Shown here piece by piece: positions 1 to 15,000 of a stretch of 64,000 bases of DNA; within the stretch, counting starts at the first letter, position 1, and the number at the start of each line of letters is the position of its first letter. The DNA comes from Panagrolaimus kolymaensis. Taxonomy: Eukaryota; Nematoda; Chromadorea; Rhabditida; Panagrolaimidae. Made by a program: the position numbers and the translations under genes. The notes beneath the pieces were generated by a model, which searched no databases, was not told the DNA's origin, and saw only the letters and a list, made by a program, of their open reading frames with translations. Where the stretch lies: assembly GCA_028622995.1 (NCBI GenBank), contig JAJQJQ010000041.1:558001-622000 (forward strand), given 5' to 3'.

Positions 1-3000
1 TTGAAACTTTTAATTTATGTTTATTTTTACGGCAGAAATAATACCTAACAATTTTTTTCATTTGTAGGCATGGCCCGAGGCTTCAAGGCCACAAAAATAA
101 AAATATATCTTAATTTTGCCATATTCATTTGTTGAGTTTGAAACTTTTAATTTATGTTTATTTTTACGACAGAAATAATACCAAACAATTTTTTTCATTT
201 GTAGGCATGGCCCGAGGCTTCAAGGCCACAAAAATAAAAATATATCTTAATTTTGCCATATTCATTTGTTGAGTTTGAAACTTTTAATTTATGTTTATTT
301 TTACGACAGAAATAATACCAAACAATTTTTTTCATTTGTAGGCATGGCCCGAGGCTTCAAGGCCACAAAAATAAAAATATATCTTAATTTTGCCATATTC
401 ATTTGTTGAGTTTGAAACTTTTAATTTATGTTTATTTTTACGACAGAAATAATACCAAACAATTTTTTTCATTTGTAGGCATGGCCCGAGGCTTCAAGGC
501 CATAAAAATAAAAACCTTTTGATTTTTCCAATTTAATTTGTTGAGTTTGAAACTTTTAATTTATGTTTATTTTTACGGCAGAAATAATACCAAACAATTT
601 TTTCATTTGTAGGCATGGCCCGAGGCTTCAAGGCCACAAAAATAAAAATATATCTTAATTTTGCAATATTCATTTGTTGAGTTTGAAACTTTTAATTTAT
701 GTTTATTTTTACGGCAGAAATAATACCTAACAATTCATTTCATTTGTAGGCATGGCCCGAGGCTTCAAGGCCATAAAAATAAAAATTTTTTGATTTTTCC
801 AATTTAATTTGTTGAGTTTGAAACTTTTAATTTATGTTTATTTTTACGGCAGAAATAATACCAAACAATTTTTTTCATTTGTAGGCATGGCCCGAGGCTT
901 CAAGGCCACAAAAATAAAAATATATCTTAATTTTGCCATATTCATTTGTTGAGTTTGAAACTTTTAATTTATGTTTATTTTTACGGCAGAAATAATACCA
1001 AACAATTTTTTTCATTTGTAGGCATGGCCCGAGGCTTCAAGGCCACAAAAATAAAAATATATCTTAATTTTGCAATATTCATTTGTTGAGTTTGAAACTT
1101 TTAATTTATGTTTATTTTTACGGCAGAAATAATACCTAACAATTCATTTCATTTGTAGGCATGGCCCGAGGCTTCAAGGCCATAAAAATAAAAACCTTTT
1201 GATTTTTCCAATTTAATTTGTTGAGTTTGAAACTTTTAATTTATGTTTATTTTTACGGCAGAAATAATACCAAACAATTTTTTTCATTTGTAGGCATGGC
1301 CCGAGGCTTCAAGGCCACAAAAATAAAAATATATCTTAATTTTGCCATATTCATTTGTTGAGTTTGAAACTTTTAATTTATGTTTATTTTTACGACAGAA
1401 ATAATACCAAACAATTTTTTTCATTTGTAGGCATGGCCCGAGGCTTCAAGGCCACAAAAATAAAAATATATCTTAATTTTGCCATATTCATTTGTTGAGT
1501 TTGAAACTTTTAATTTATGTTTATTTTTACGGCAGAAATAATACCTAACAATTCATTTCATTTGTAGGCATGGCCCGAGGCTTCAAGGCCACAAAAATAA
1601 AAATATATCTTAATTTTGCCATATTCATTTGTTGAGTTTGAAACTTTTAATTTATGTTTATTTTTACGGCAGAAATAATACCAAACAATTTTTTTCATTT
1701 GTAGGCATGGCCCGAGGCTTCAAGGCCACAAAAATAAAAATATATCTTAATTTTGCCATATTCATTTGTTGAGTTTGAAACTTTTAATTTATGTTTATTT
1801 TTACTGCAGAAATAATACCAAACAATTAATTTCATTTGTAGGCATGGCCCAAGTCTTCAAGGCCACAAAAATAAAAATATATCTTAATTTTGCCATATTC
1901 ATTTGTTGAGTTTGAAACTTTTAATTTATGTTTATTTTTACGGCAGAAATAATACCAAACAATTTTTTTCATTTGTAGGCATGGCCCGAGGCTTCAAGGC
2001 CACAAAAATAAAAATATATCTTAATTTTGCCATATTCATTTGTTGAGTTTGAAACTTTTAATTTATGTTTATTTTTACTGCAGAAATAATACCAAACAAT
2101 TAATTTCATTTGTAGGCATGGCCCAAGTCTTCAAGGCCACAAAAATAAAAATATATCTTAATTTTGCCATATTCATTTGTTGAGTTTGAAACTTTTAATT
2201 TATGTTTATTTTTACGGCAGAAATAATACCAAACAATTTTTTTCATTTGTAGGCATGGCCCGAGGCTTCAAGGCCACAAAAATAAAAATATATCTTAATT
2301 TTGCCATATTCATTTGTTGAGTTTGAAACTTTTAATTTATGTTTATTTTTACTGCAGAAATAATACCAAACAATTAATTTCATTTGTAGGCATGGCCCAA
2401 GTCTTCAAGGCCACAAAAATAAAAATATATCTTAATTTTGCCATATTCATTTGTTGAGTTTGAAACTTTTAATTTATGTTTATTTTTACGGCAGAAATAA
2501 TACCAAACAATTTTTTTCATTTGTAGGCATGGCCCAAGTCTTCAAGGCCACAAAAATAAAAATATATCTTAATTTTGCCATATTCATTTGTTGAGTTTGA
2601 AACTTTTAATTTATGTTTATTTTTACGGCAGAAATAATACCAAACAATTTTTTTCATTTGTAGGCATGGCCCGAGGCTTCAAGGCCACAAAAATAAAAAT
2701 ATATCTTAATTTTGCCATATTCATTTGTTGAGTTTGAAACTTTTAATATATGTTTATTTTTACGGCAGAAATAATACCAAACAATTTTTTTCATTTGTAG
2801 GCATGGCCCGAGGCTTCAAGGCCACAAAAATAAAAATATATCTTAATTTTGCCATATTCATTTGTTGAGTTTGAAACTTTTAATTTATGTTTATTTTTAC
2901 TGCAGAAATAATACCAAACAATTAATTTCATTTGTAGGCATGGCCCAAGTCTTCAAGGCCACAAAAATAAAAATATATCTTAATTTTGCCATATTCATTT

Positions 3001-6000
3001 GTTGAGTTTGAAACTTTTAATTTATGTTTATTTTTACGGCAGAAATAATACCAAACAATTTTTTTCATTTGTAGGCATGGCCCGAGGCTTCAAGGCCACA
3101 AAAATAAAAATATATCTTAATTTTGCCATATTCATTTGTTGAGTTTGAAACTTTTAATTTATGTTTATTTTTACTGCAGAAATAATACCAAACAATTAAT
3201 TTCATTTGTAGGCATGGCCCAAGTCTTCAAGGCCACAAAAATAAAAATATATCTTAATTTTGCCATATTCATTTGTTGAGTTTGAAACTTTTAATTTATG
3301 TTTATTTTTACGGCAGAAATAATACCAAACAATTTTTTTCATTTGTAGGCATGGCCCGAGGCTTCAAGGCCACAAAAATAAAAATATATCTTAATTTTGC
3401 AATATTCATTTGTTGAGTTTGAAACTTTTAATTTATGTTTATTTTTACGGCAGAAATAATACCTAACAATTCATTTCATTTGTAGGCATGGCCCGAGGCT
3501 TCAAGGCCATAAAAATAAAAACCTTTTGATTTTTCCAATTTAATTTGTTGAGTTTGAAACTTTTAATTTATGTTTATTTTTACGGCAGAAATAATACCAA
3601 ACAATTTTTTTCATTTGTAGGCATGGCCCGAGGCTTCAAGGCCACAAAAATAAAAATATATCTTAATTTTGCCATATTCATTTGTTGAGTTTGAAACTTT
3701 TAATTTATGTTTATTTTTACGACAGAAATAATACCAAACAATTTTTTTCATTTGTAGGCATGGCCCGAGGCTTCAAGGCCACAAAAATAAAAATATATCT
3801 TAATTTTGCCATATTCATTTGTTGAGTTTGAAACTTTTAATTTATGTTTATTTTTACGGCAGAAATAATACCTAACAATTCATTTCATTTGTAGGCATGG
3901 CCCGAGGCTTCAAGGCCACAAAAATAAAAATATATCTTAATTTTGCCATATTCATTTGTTGAGTTTGAAACTTTTAATTTATGTTTATTTTTACGGCAGA
4001 AATAATACCAAACAATTTTTTTCATTTGTAGGCATGGCCCGAGGCTTCAAGGCCACAAAAATAAAAATATATCTTAATTTTGCCATATTCATTTGTTGAG
4101 TTTGAAACTTTTAATTTATGTTTATTTTTACTGCAGAAATAATACCAAACAATTAATTTCATTTGTAGGCATGGCCCAAGTCTTCAAGGCCACAAAAATA
4201 AAAATATATCTTAATTTTGCCATATTCATTTGTTGAGTTTGAAACTTTTAATTTATGTTTATTTTTACGGCAGAAATAATACCAAACAATTTTTTTCATT
4301 TGTAGGCATGGCCCGAGGCTTCAAGGCCACAAAAATAAAAATATATCTTAATTTTGCCATATTCATTTGTTGAGTTTGAAACTTTTAATTTATGTTTATT
4401 TTTACTGCAGAAATAATACCAAACAATTAATTTCATTTGTAGGCATGGCCCAAGTCTTCAAGGCCACAAAAATAAAAATATATCTTAATTTTGCCATATT
4501 CATTTGTTGAGTTTGAAACTTTTAATTTATGTTTATTTTTACGGCAGAAATAATACCAAACAATTTTTTTCATTTGTAGGCATGGCCCGAGGCTTCAAGG
4601 CCACAAAAATAAAAATATATCTTAATTTTGCCATATTCATTTGTTGAGTTTGAAACTTTTAATTTATGTTTATTTTTACTGCAGAAATAATACCAAACAA
4701 TTAATTTCATTTGTAGGCATGGCCCAAGTCTTCAAGGCCACAAAAATAAAAATATATCTTAATTTTGCCATATTCATTTGTTGAGTTTGAAACTTTTAAT
4801 TTATGTTTATTTTTACGGCAGAAATAATACCAAACAATTTTTTTCATTTGTAGGCATGGCCCGAGGCTTCAAGGCCACAAAAATAAAAATATATCTTAAT
4901 TTTGCCATATTCATTTGTTGAGTTTGAAACTTTTAATTTATGTTTATTTTTACTGCAGAAATAATACCAAACAATTAATTTCATTTGTAGGCATGGCCCA
5001 AGTCTTCAAGGCCACAAAAATAAAAATATATCTTAATTTTGCCATATTCATTTGTTGAGTTTGAAACTTTTAATTTATGTTTATTTTTACGGCAGAAATA
5101 ATACCAAACAATTTTTTTCATTTGTAGGCATGGCCCGAGGCTTCAAGGCCACAAAAATAAAAATATATCTTAATTTTGCCATATTCATTTGTTGAGTTTG
5201 AAACTTTTAATATATGTTTATTTTTACGGCAGAAATAATACCAAACAATTTTTTTCATTTGTAGGCATGGCCCGAGGCTTCAAGGCCACAAAAATAAAAA
5301 TATATCTTAATTTTGCCATATTCATTTGTTGAGTTTGAAACTTTTAATTTATGTTTATTTTTACTGCAGAAATAATACCAAACAATTAATTTCATTTGTA
5401 GGCATGGCCCAAGTCTTCAAGGCCACAAAAATAAAAATATATCTTAATTTTGCCATATTCATTTGTTGAGTTTGAAACTTTTAATTTATGTTTATTTTTA
5501 CGGCAGAAATAATACCAAACAATTTTTTTCATTTGTAGGCATGGCCCGAGGCTTCAAGGCCACAAAAATAAAAATATATCTTAATTTTGCCATATTCATT
5601 TGTTGAGTTTGAAACTTTTAATTTATGTTTATTTTTACTGCAGAAATAATACCAAACAATTAATTTCATTTGTAGGCATGGCCCAAGTCTTCAAGGCCAC
5701 AAAAATAAAAATATATCTTAATTTTGCCATATTCATTTGTTGAGTTTGAAACTTTTAATTTATGTTTATTTTTACGGCAGAAATAATACCAAACAATTTT
5801 TTTCATTTGTAGGCATGGCCCGAGCCTTCAAGGCCACAAAAATAAAAACCTTTTGATTTTTCAAATTTAATTTGTTGAGTTTGAAACTTTTAATTTATGT
5901 TTATTTTTACGGCAGAAATAATACCAAACAATTTTTTTCATTTGTAGGCATGGCCCGAGGCTTCAAGGCCACAAAAATAAAAATATATCTTAATTTTGCC

Positions 6001-9000
6001 ATATTCATTTGTTGAGTTTGAAACTTTTAATTTATGTTTATTTTTACTGCAGAAATAATACCAAACAATTAATTTCATTTGTAGGCATGGCCCAAGTCTT
6101 CAAGGCCACAAAAATAAAAATATATCTTAATTTTGCCATATTCATTTGTTGAGTTTGAAACTTTTAATTTATGTTTATTTTTACGGCAGAAATAATACCA
6201 AACAATTTTTTTCATTTGTAGCCATGGCCCGAGGCTTCAAGGCCACAAAAATAAAAATATATCTTAATTTTGCCATATTCATTTGTTGAGTTTGAAACTT
6301 TTAATTTATGTTTATTTTTACTGCAGAAATAATACCAAACAATTAATTTCATTTGTAGGCATGGCCCAAGTCTTCAAGGCCACAAAAATAAAAATATATC
6401 TTAATTTTGCCATATTCATTTGTTGAGTTTGAAACTTTTAATTTATGTTTATTTTTACGGCAGAAATAATACCAAACAATTTTTTTCATTTGTAGGCATG
6501 GCCCGAGGCTTCAAGGCCACAAAAATAAAAATATATCTTAATTTTGCCATATTCATTTGTTGAGTTTGAAACTTTTAATTTATGTTTATTTTTACTGCAG
6601 AAATATTACCAAACAATTAATTTCATTTGTAGGCATGGCCCAAGTCTTCAAGGCCACAAAAATAAAAATATATCTTAATTTTGCCATATTCATTTGTTGA
6701 GTTTGAAACTTTTAATTTATGTTTATTTTTACGGCAGAAATAATACCAAACAATTTTTTTCATTTGTAGGCATGGCCCGAGGCTTCAAGGCCACAAAAAT
6801 AAAAATATATCTTAATTTTGCCATATTCATTTGTTGAGTTTGAAACTTTTAATTTATGTTTATTTTTACGGCAGAAATAATACCAAACAATTTTTTTCAT
6901 TTGTAGGCATGGCCCGAGGCTTCAAGGCCACAAAAATAAAAACCTTTTGATTTTTCCAATTTAATTTGTTGAGTTTGAAACTTTTAATTTATGTTTATTT
7001 TTACGGCAGAAATAATACCAAACAATTTTTTTCATTTGTAGGCATGGCCCGAGGCTTCAAGGCCACAAAAATAAAAATATATCTTAATTTTGCCATATTC
7101 ATTTGTTGAGTTTGAAACTTTTAATTTATGTTTAATTTTACTGCAGAAATAATACCAAACAATTAATTTCATTTGTAGGCATGGCCCAAGTCTTCAAGGC
7201 CACAAAAATAAAAATATATCTTAATTTTGCCATATTCATTTGTTGAGTTTGAAACTTTTAATTTATGTTTATTTTTACGGCAGAAATAATACCAAACAAT
7301 TTTTTTCATTTGTAGCCATGGCCCGAGGCTTCAAGGCCACAAAAATAAAAATATATCTTAATTTTGCCATATTCATTTGTTGAGTTTGAAACTTTTCATT
7401 TATGTTTATTTTTACTGCAGAAATAATACCAAACAATTAATTTCATTTGTAGGCATGGCCCAAGTCTTCAAGGCCACAAAAATAAAAATATATCTTAATT
7501 TTGCCATATTCATTTGTTGAGTTTGAAACTTTTCATTTATGTTTATTTTTACGGCAGAAATAATACCAAACAATTTTTTTCATTTGTAGGCATGGCCCGA
7601 GGCTTCAAGGCCACAAAAATAAAAACCTTTTGATTTTTCCAATTTAATTTGTTGAGTTTGAAACTTTTAATTTATGTTTATTTTTACGGCAGAAATAATA
7701 CCAAACAATTTTTTTCATTTGTAGGCATGGCCCGAGGCTTCAAGGCCACAAAAATAAAAATATATCTTAATTTTGCCATATTCATTTGTTGAGTTTGAAA
7801 CTTTTAATTTATGTTTATTTTTACGGCAGAAATAATACCAAACAATTTTTTTCATTTGTAGCCATGGCCCGAGGCTTCAAGGCCACAAAAATAAAAATAT
7901 ATCTTAATTTTGCCATATTCATTTGTTGAGTTTGAAACTTTTAATTTATGTTTATTTTTACTGCAGAAATAATACCAAACAATTAATTTCATTTGTAGGC
8001 ATGGCCCAAGTCTTCAAGGCCACAAAAATAAAAATATATCTTAATTTTGCCATATTCATTTGTTGAGTTTGAAACTTTTAATTTATGTTTATTTTTACGG
8101 CAGAAATAATACCAAACAATTTTTTTCATTTGTAGCCATGGCCCGAGGCTTCAAGGCCACAAAAATAAAAATATATCTTAATTTTGCCATATTCATTTGT
8201 TGAGTTTGAAACTTTTAATTTATGTTTATTTTTACTGCAGAAATAATACCAAACAATTAATTTCATTTGTAGGCATGGCCCAAGTCTTCAAGGCCACAAA
8301 AATAAAAATATATCTTAATTTTGCCATATTCATTTGTTGAGTTTGAAACTTTTAATTTATGTTTATTTTTACGGCAGAAATAATACCAAACAATTTTTTT
8401 CATTTGTAGCCATGGCCCGAGGCTTCAAGGCCACAAAAATAAAAATATATCTTAATTTTGCCATATTCATTTGTTGAGTTTGAAACTTTTAATTTATGTT
8501 TATTTTTACTGCAGAAATAATACCAAACAATTAATTTCATTTGTAGGCATGGCCCAAGTCTTCAAGGCCACAAAAATAAAAATATATCTTAATTTTGCCA
8601 TATTCATTTGTTGAGTTTGAAACTTTTAATTTATGTTTATTTTTACGGCAGAAATAATACCAAACAATTTTTTTCATTTGTAGCCATGGCCCGAGGCTTC
8701 AAGGCCACAAAAATAAAAATATATCTTAATTTTGCCATATTCATTTGTTGAGTTTGAAACTTTTAATTTATGTTTATTTTTACTGCAGAAATAATACCAA
8801 ACAATTAATTTCATTTGTAGGCATGGCCCAAGTCTTCAAGGCCACAAAAATAAAAATATATCTTAATTTTGCCATATTCATTTGTTGAGTTTGAAACTTT
8901 TAATTTATGTTTATTTTTACGGCAGAAATAATACCAAACAATTTTTTTCATTTGTAGCCATGGCCCGAGGCTTCAAGGCCACAAAAATAAAAATATATCT

Positions 9001-12000
9001 TAATTTTGCCATATTCATTTGTTGAGTATGAAACTTTTAATTTATGTTTATTTTTACGGCAGAAATAATACCAAACAATTTTTTTCATTTGTAGGCATGG
9101 CCCGAGCCTTCAAGGCCACAAAAATAAAAACCTTTTGATTTTTCCAATTTAATTTGTTGAGTTTGAAACTTTTAATTTATGTTTATTTTTACGGCAGAAA
9201 TAATACCAAACAATTTTTTTCATTTGTAGGCATGGCCCGAGGCTTCAAGGCCACAAAAATAAAAATATATCTTAATTTTGCCATATTCATTTGTTGAGTT
9301 TGAAACTTTTAATTTATGTTTATTTTTACTGCAGAAATAATACCAAACAATTAATTTCATTTGTAGGCATGGCCCAAGTCTTCAAGGCCACAAAAATAAA
9401 AATATATCTTAATTTTGCCATATTCATTTGTTGAGTTTGAAACTTTTAATTTATGTTTATTTTTACGGCAGAAATAATACCAAACAATTTTTTTCATTTG
9501 TAGCCATGGCCCGAGGCTTCAAGGCCACAAAAATAAAAATATATCTTAATTTTGCCATATTCATTTGTTGAGTTTGAAACTTTTAATTTATGTTTATTTT
9601 TACTGCAGAAATAATACCAAACAATTAATTTCATTTGTAGGCATGGCCCAAGTCTTCAAGGCCACAAAAATAAAAATATATCTTAATTTTGCCATATTCA
9701 TTTGTTGAGTTTGAAACTTTTAATTTATGTTTATTTTTACGGCAGAAATAATACCAAACAATTTTTTTCATTTGTAGCCATGGCCCGAGGCTTCAAGGCC
9801 ACAAAAATAAAAATATATCTTAATTTTGCCATATTCATTTGTTGAGTTTGAAACTTTTAATTTATGTTTATTTTTACTGCAGAAATAATACCAAACAATT
9901 AATTTCATTTGTAGGCATGGCCCAAGTCTTCAAGGCCACAAAAATAAAAATATATCTTAATTTTGCCATATTCATTTGTTGAGTTTGAAACTTTTAATTT
10001 ATGTTTATTTTTACGGCAGAAATAATACCAAACAATTTTTTTCATTTGTAGCCATGGCCCGAGGCTTCAAGGCCACAAAAATAAAAATATATCTTAATTT
10101 TGCCATATTCATTTGTTGAGTTTGAAACTTTTAATTTATGTTTATTTTTACTGCAGAAATAATACCAAACAATTAATTTCATTTGTAGGCATGGCCCAAG
10201 TCTTCAAGGCCACAAAAATAAAAATATATCTTAATTTTGCCATATTCATTTGTTGAGTTTGAAACTTTTAATTTATGTTTATTTTTACGGCAGAAATAAT
10301 ACCAAACAATTTTTTTCATTTGTAGGCATGGCCCGAGGCTTCAAGGCCACAAAAATAAAAATATATCTTAATTTTGCCATATTCATTTGTTGAGTTTGAA
10401 ACTTTTAATTTATGTTTATTTTTACTGCAGAAATAATACCAAACAATTAATTTCATTTGTAGGCATGGCCCAAGTCTTCAAGGCTACAAAAATAAAAATA
10501 TATCTTAATTTTGCCATATTCATTTGTTGAGTTTGAAACTTTTAATTTATGTTTATTTTTACGGCAGAAATAATACCAAACAATTTTTTTCATTTGTAGC
10601 CATGGCCCGAGGCTTCAAGGCCACAAAAATAAAAATATATCTTAATTTTGCCATATTCATTTGTTGAGTTTGAAACTTTTAATTTATGTTTATTTTTACG
10701 GCAGAAATAATACCAAACAATTTTTTTCATTTGTAGGCATGGCCCGAGCCTTCAAGGCCACAAAAATAAAAACCTTTTGATTTTTCCAATTTAATTTGTT
10801 GAGTTTGAAACTTTTAATTTATGTTTATTTTTACGGCAGAAATAATACCAAACAATTTTTTTCATTTGTAGGCATGGCCCGAGGCTTCAAGGCCACAAAA
10901 ATAAAAATATATCTTAATTTTGCCATATTCATTTGTTGAGTTTGAAACTTTTAATTTATGTTTATTTTTACTGCAGAAATAATACCAAACAATTAATTTC
11001 ATTTGTAGGCATGGCCCAAGTCTTCAAGGCCACAAAAATAAAAATATATCTTAATTTTGCCATATTCATTTGTTGAGTTTGAAACTTTTAATTTATGTTT
11101 ATTTTTACGGCAGAAATAATACCAAACAATTTTTTTCATTTGTAGGCATGGCCCGAGGCTTCAAGGCCACAAAAATAAAAATATATCTTAATTTTGCCAT
11201 ATTCATTTGTTGAGTTTGAAACTTTTAATTTATGTTTATTTTTACTGCAGAAATAATACCAAACAATTAATTTCATTTGTAGGCATGGCCCAAGTCTTCA
11301 AGGCCACAAAAATAAAAATATATCTTAATTTTGCCATATTCATTTGTTGAGTTTGAAACTTTTAATTTATGTTTATTTTTACGGCAGAAATAATACCAAA
11401 CAATTAATTTCATTTGTAGGCATGGCCCAAGTCTTCAAGGCCACAAAAATAAAAATATATCTTAATTTTGCCATATTCATTTGTTGAGTTTGAAACTTTT
11501 AATTTATGTTTATTTTTACGGCAGAAATAATACCAAACAATTTTTTTCATTTGTAGGCATGGCCCGAGGCTTCAAGGCCACAAAAATAAAAATATATCTT
11601 AATTTTGCCATATTCATTTGTTGAGTTTGAAACTTTTAATTTATGTTTATTTTTACTGCAGAAATAATACCAAACAATTAATTTCATTTGTAGGCATGGC
11701 CCAAGTCTTCAAGGCCACAAAAATAAAAATATATCTTAATTTTGCCATATTCATTTGTTGAGTTTGAAACTTTTAATTTATGTTTATTTTTACGGCAGAA
11801 ATAATACCAAACAATTTTTTTCATTTGTAGCCATGGCCCGAGGCTTCAAGGCCACAAAAATAAAAATATATCTTAATTTTGCCATATTCATTTGTTGAGT
11901 TTGAAACTTTTAATTTATGTTTATTTTTACTGCAGAAATAATACCAAACAATTAATTTCATTTGTAGGCATGGCCCAAGTCTTCAAGGCCACAAAAATAA

Positions 12001-15000
12001 AAATATATCTTAATTTTGCCATATTCATTTGTTGAGTTTGAAACTTTTAATTTATGTTTATTTTTACGGCAGAAATAATACCAAACAATTTTTTTCATTT
12101 GTAGCCATGGCCCGAGGCTTCAAGGCCACAAAAATAAAAATATATCTTAATTTTGCCATATTCATTTGTTGAGTTTGAAACTTTTAATTTATGTTTATTT
12201 TTACTGCAGAAATAATACCAAACAATTAATTTCATTTGTAGGCATGGCCCAAGTCTTCAAGGCCACAAAAATAAAAATATATCTTAATTTTGCCATATTC
12301 ATTTGTTGAGTTTGAAACTTTTAATTTATGTTTATTTTTACGGCAGAAATAATACCAAACAATTTTTTTCATTTGTAGCCATGGCCCGAGGCTTCAAGGC
12401 CACAAAAATAAAAATATATCTTAATTTTGCCATATTCATTTGTTGAGTTTGAAACTTTTAATTTATGTTTATTTTTACTGCAGAAATAATACCAAACAAT
12501 TAATTTCATTTGTAGGCATGGCCCAAGTCTTCAAGGCCACAAAAATAAAAATATATCTTAATTTTGCCATATTCATTTGTTGAGTTTGAAACTTTTAATT
12601 TATGTTTATTTTTACGGCAGAAATAATACCAAACAATTTTTTTCATTTGTAGCCATGGCCCGAGGCTTCAAGGCCACAAAAATAAAAATATATCTTAATT
12701 TTGCCATATTCATTTGTTGAGTATGAAACTTTTAATTTATGTTTATTTTTACGGCAGAAATAATACCAAACAATTTTTTTCATTTGTAGGCATGGCCCGA
12801 GCCTTCAAGGCCACAAAAATAAAAACCTTTTGATTTTTCCAATTTAATTTGTTGAGTTTGAAACTTTTAATTTATGTTTATTTTTACGGCAGAAATAATA
12901 CCAAACAATTTTTTTCATTTGTAGGCATGGCCCGAGGCTTCAAGGCCACAAAAATAAAAATATATCTTAATTTTGCCATATTCATTTGTTGAGTTTGAAA
13001 CTTTTAATTTATGTTTATTTTTACTGCAGAAATAATACCAAACAATTAATTTCATTTGTAGGCATGGCCCAAGTCTTCAAGGCCACAAAAATAAAAATAT
13101 ATCTTAATTTTGCCATATTCATTTGTTGAGTTTGAAACTTTTAATTTATGTTTATTTTTACGGCAGAAATAATACCAAACAATTTTTTTCATTTGTAGCC
13201 ATGGCCCGAGGCTTCAAGGCCACAAAAATAAAAATATATCTTAATTTTGCCATATTCATTTGTTGAGTTTGAAACTTTTAATTTATGTTTATTTTTACTG
13301 CAGAAATAATACCAAACAATTAATTTCATTTGTAGGCATGGCCCAAGTCTTCAAGGCCACAAAAATAAAAATATATCTTAATTTTGCCATATTCATTTGT
13401 TGAGTTTGAAACTTTTAATTTATGTTTATTTTTACGGCAGAAATAATACCAAACAATTTTTTTCATTTGTAGCCATGGCCCGAGGCTTCAAGGCCACAAA
13501 AATAAAAATATATCTTAATTTTGCCATATTCATTTGTTGAGTTTGAAACTTTTAATTTATGTTTATTTTTACTGCAGAAATAATACCAAACAATTAATTT
13601 CATTTGTAGGCATGGCCCAAGTCTTCAAGGCCACAAAAATAAAAATATATCTTAATTTTGCCATATTCATTTGTTGAGTTTGAAACTTTTAATTTATGTT
13701 TATTTTTACGGCAGAAATAATACCAAACAATTTTTTTCATTTGTAGGCATGGCCCGAGGCTTCAAGGCCACAAAAATAAAAATATATCTTAATTTTGCCA
13801 TATTCATTTGTTGAGTTTGAAACTTTTAATTTATGTTTATTTTTACTGCAGAAATAATACCAAACAATTAATTTCATTTGTAGGCATGGCCCAAGTCTTC
13901 AAGGCTACAAAAATAAAAATATATCTTAATTTTGCCATATTCATTTGTTGAGTTTGAAACTTTTAATTTATGTTTATTTTTACGGCAGAAATAATACCAA
14001 ACAATTTTTTTCATTTGTAGCCATGGCCCGAGGCTTCAAGGCCACAAAAATAAAAATATATCTTAATTTTGCCATATTCATTTGTTGAGTTTGAAACTTT
14101 TAATTTATGTTTATTTTTACGGCAGAAATAATACCAAACAATTTTTTTCATTTGTAGGCATGGCCCGAGCCTTCAAGGCCACAAAAATAAAAACCTTTTG
14201 ATTTTTCCAATTTAATTTGTTGAGTTTGAAACTTTTAATTTATGTTTATTTTTACGGCAGAAATAATACCAAACAATTTTTTTCATTTGTAGGCATGGCC
14301 CGAGGCTTCAAGGCCACAAAAATAAAAATATATCTTAATTTTGCCATATTCATTTGTTGAGTTTGAAACTTTTAATTTATGTTTATTTTTACTGCAGAAA
14401 TAATACCAAACAATTAATTTCATTTGTAGGCATGGCCCAAGTCTTCAAGGCCACAAAAATAAAAATATATCTTAATTTTGCCATATTCATTTGTTGAGTT
14501 TGAAACTTTTAATTTATGTTTATTTTTACGGCAGAAATAATACCAAACAATTTTTTTCATTTGTAGCCATGGCCCGAGGCTTCAAGGCCACAAAAATAAA
14601 AATATATCTTAATTTTGCCATATTCATTTGTTGAGTTTGAAACTTTTAATTTATGTTTATTTTTACTGCAGAAATAATACCAAACAATTAATTTCATTTG
14701 TAGGCATGGCCCAAGTCTTCAAGGCCACAAAAATAAAAATATATCTTAATTTTGCCATATTCATTTGTTGAGTTTGAAACTTTTAATTTATGTTTATTTT
14801 TACGGCAGAAATAATACCAAACAATTTTTTTCATTTGTAGGCATGGCCCGAGGCTTCAAGGCCACAAAAATAAAAATATATCTTAATTTTGCCATATTCA
14901 TTTGTTGAGTTTGAAACTTTTAATTTATGTTTATTTTTACTGCAGAAATAATACCAAACAATTTTTTTCATTTGTAGGCATGGCCCAAGTCTTCAAGGCC

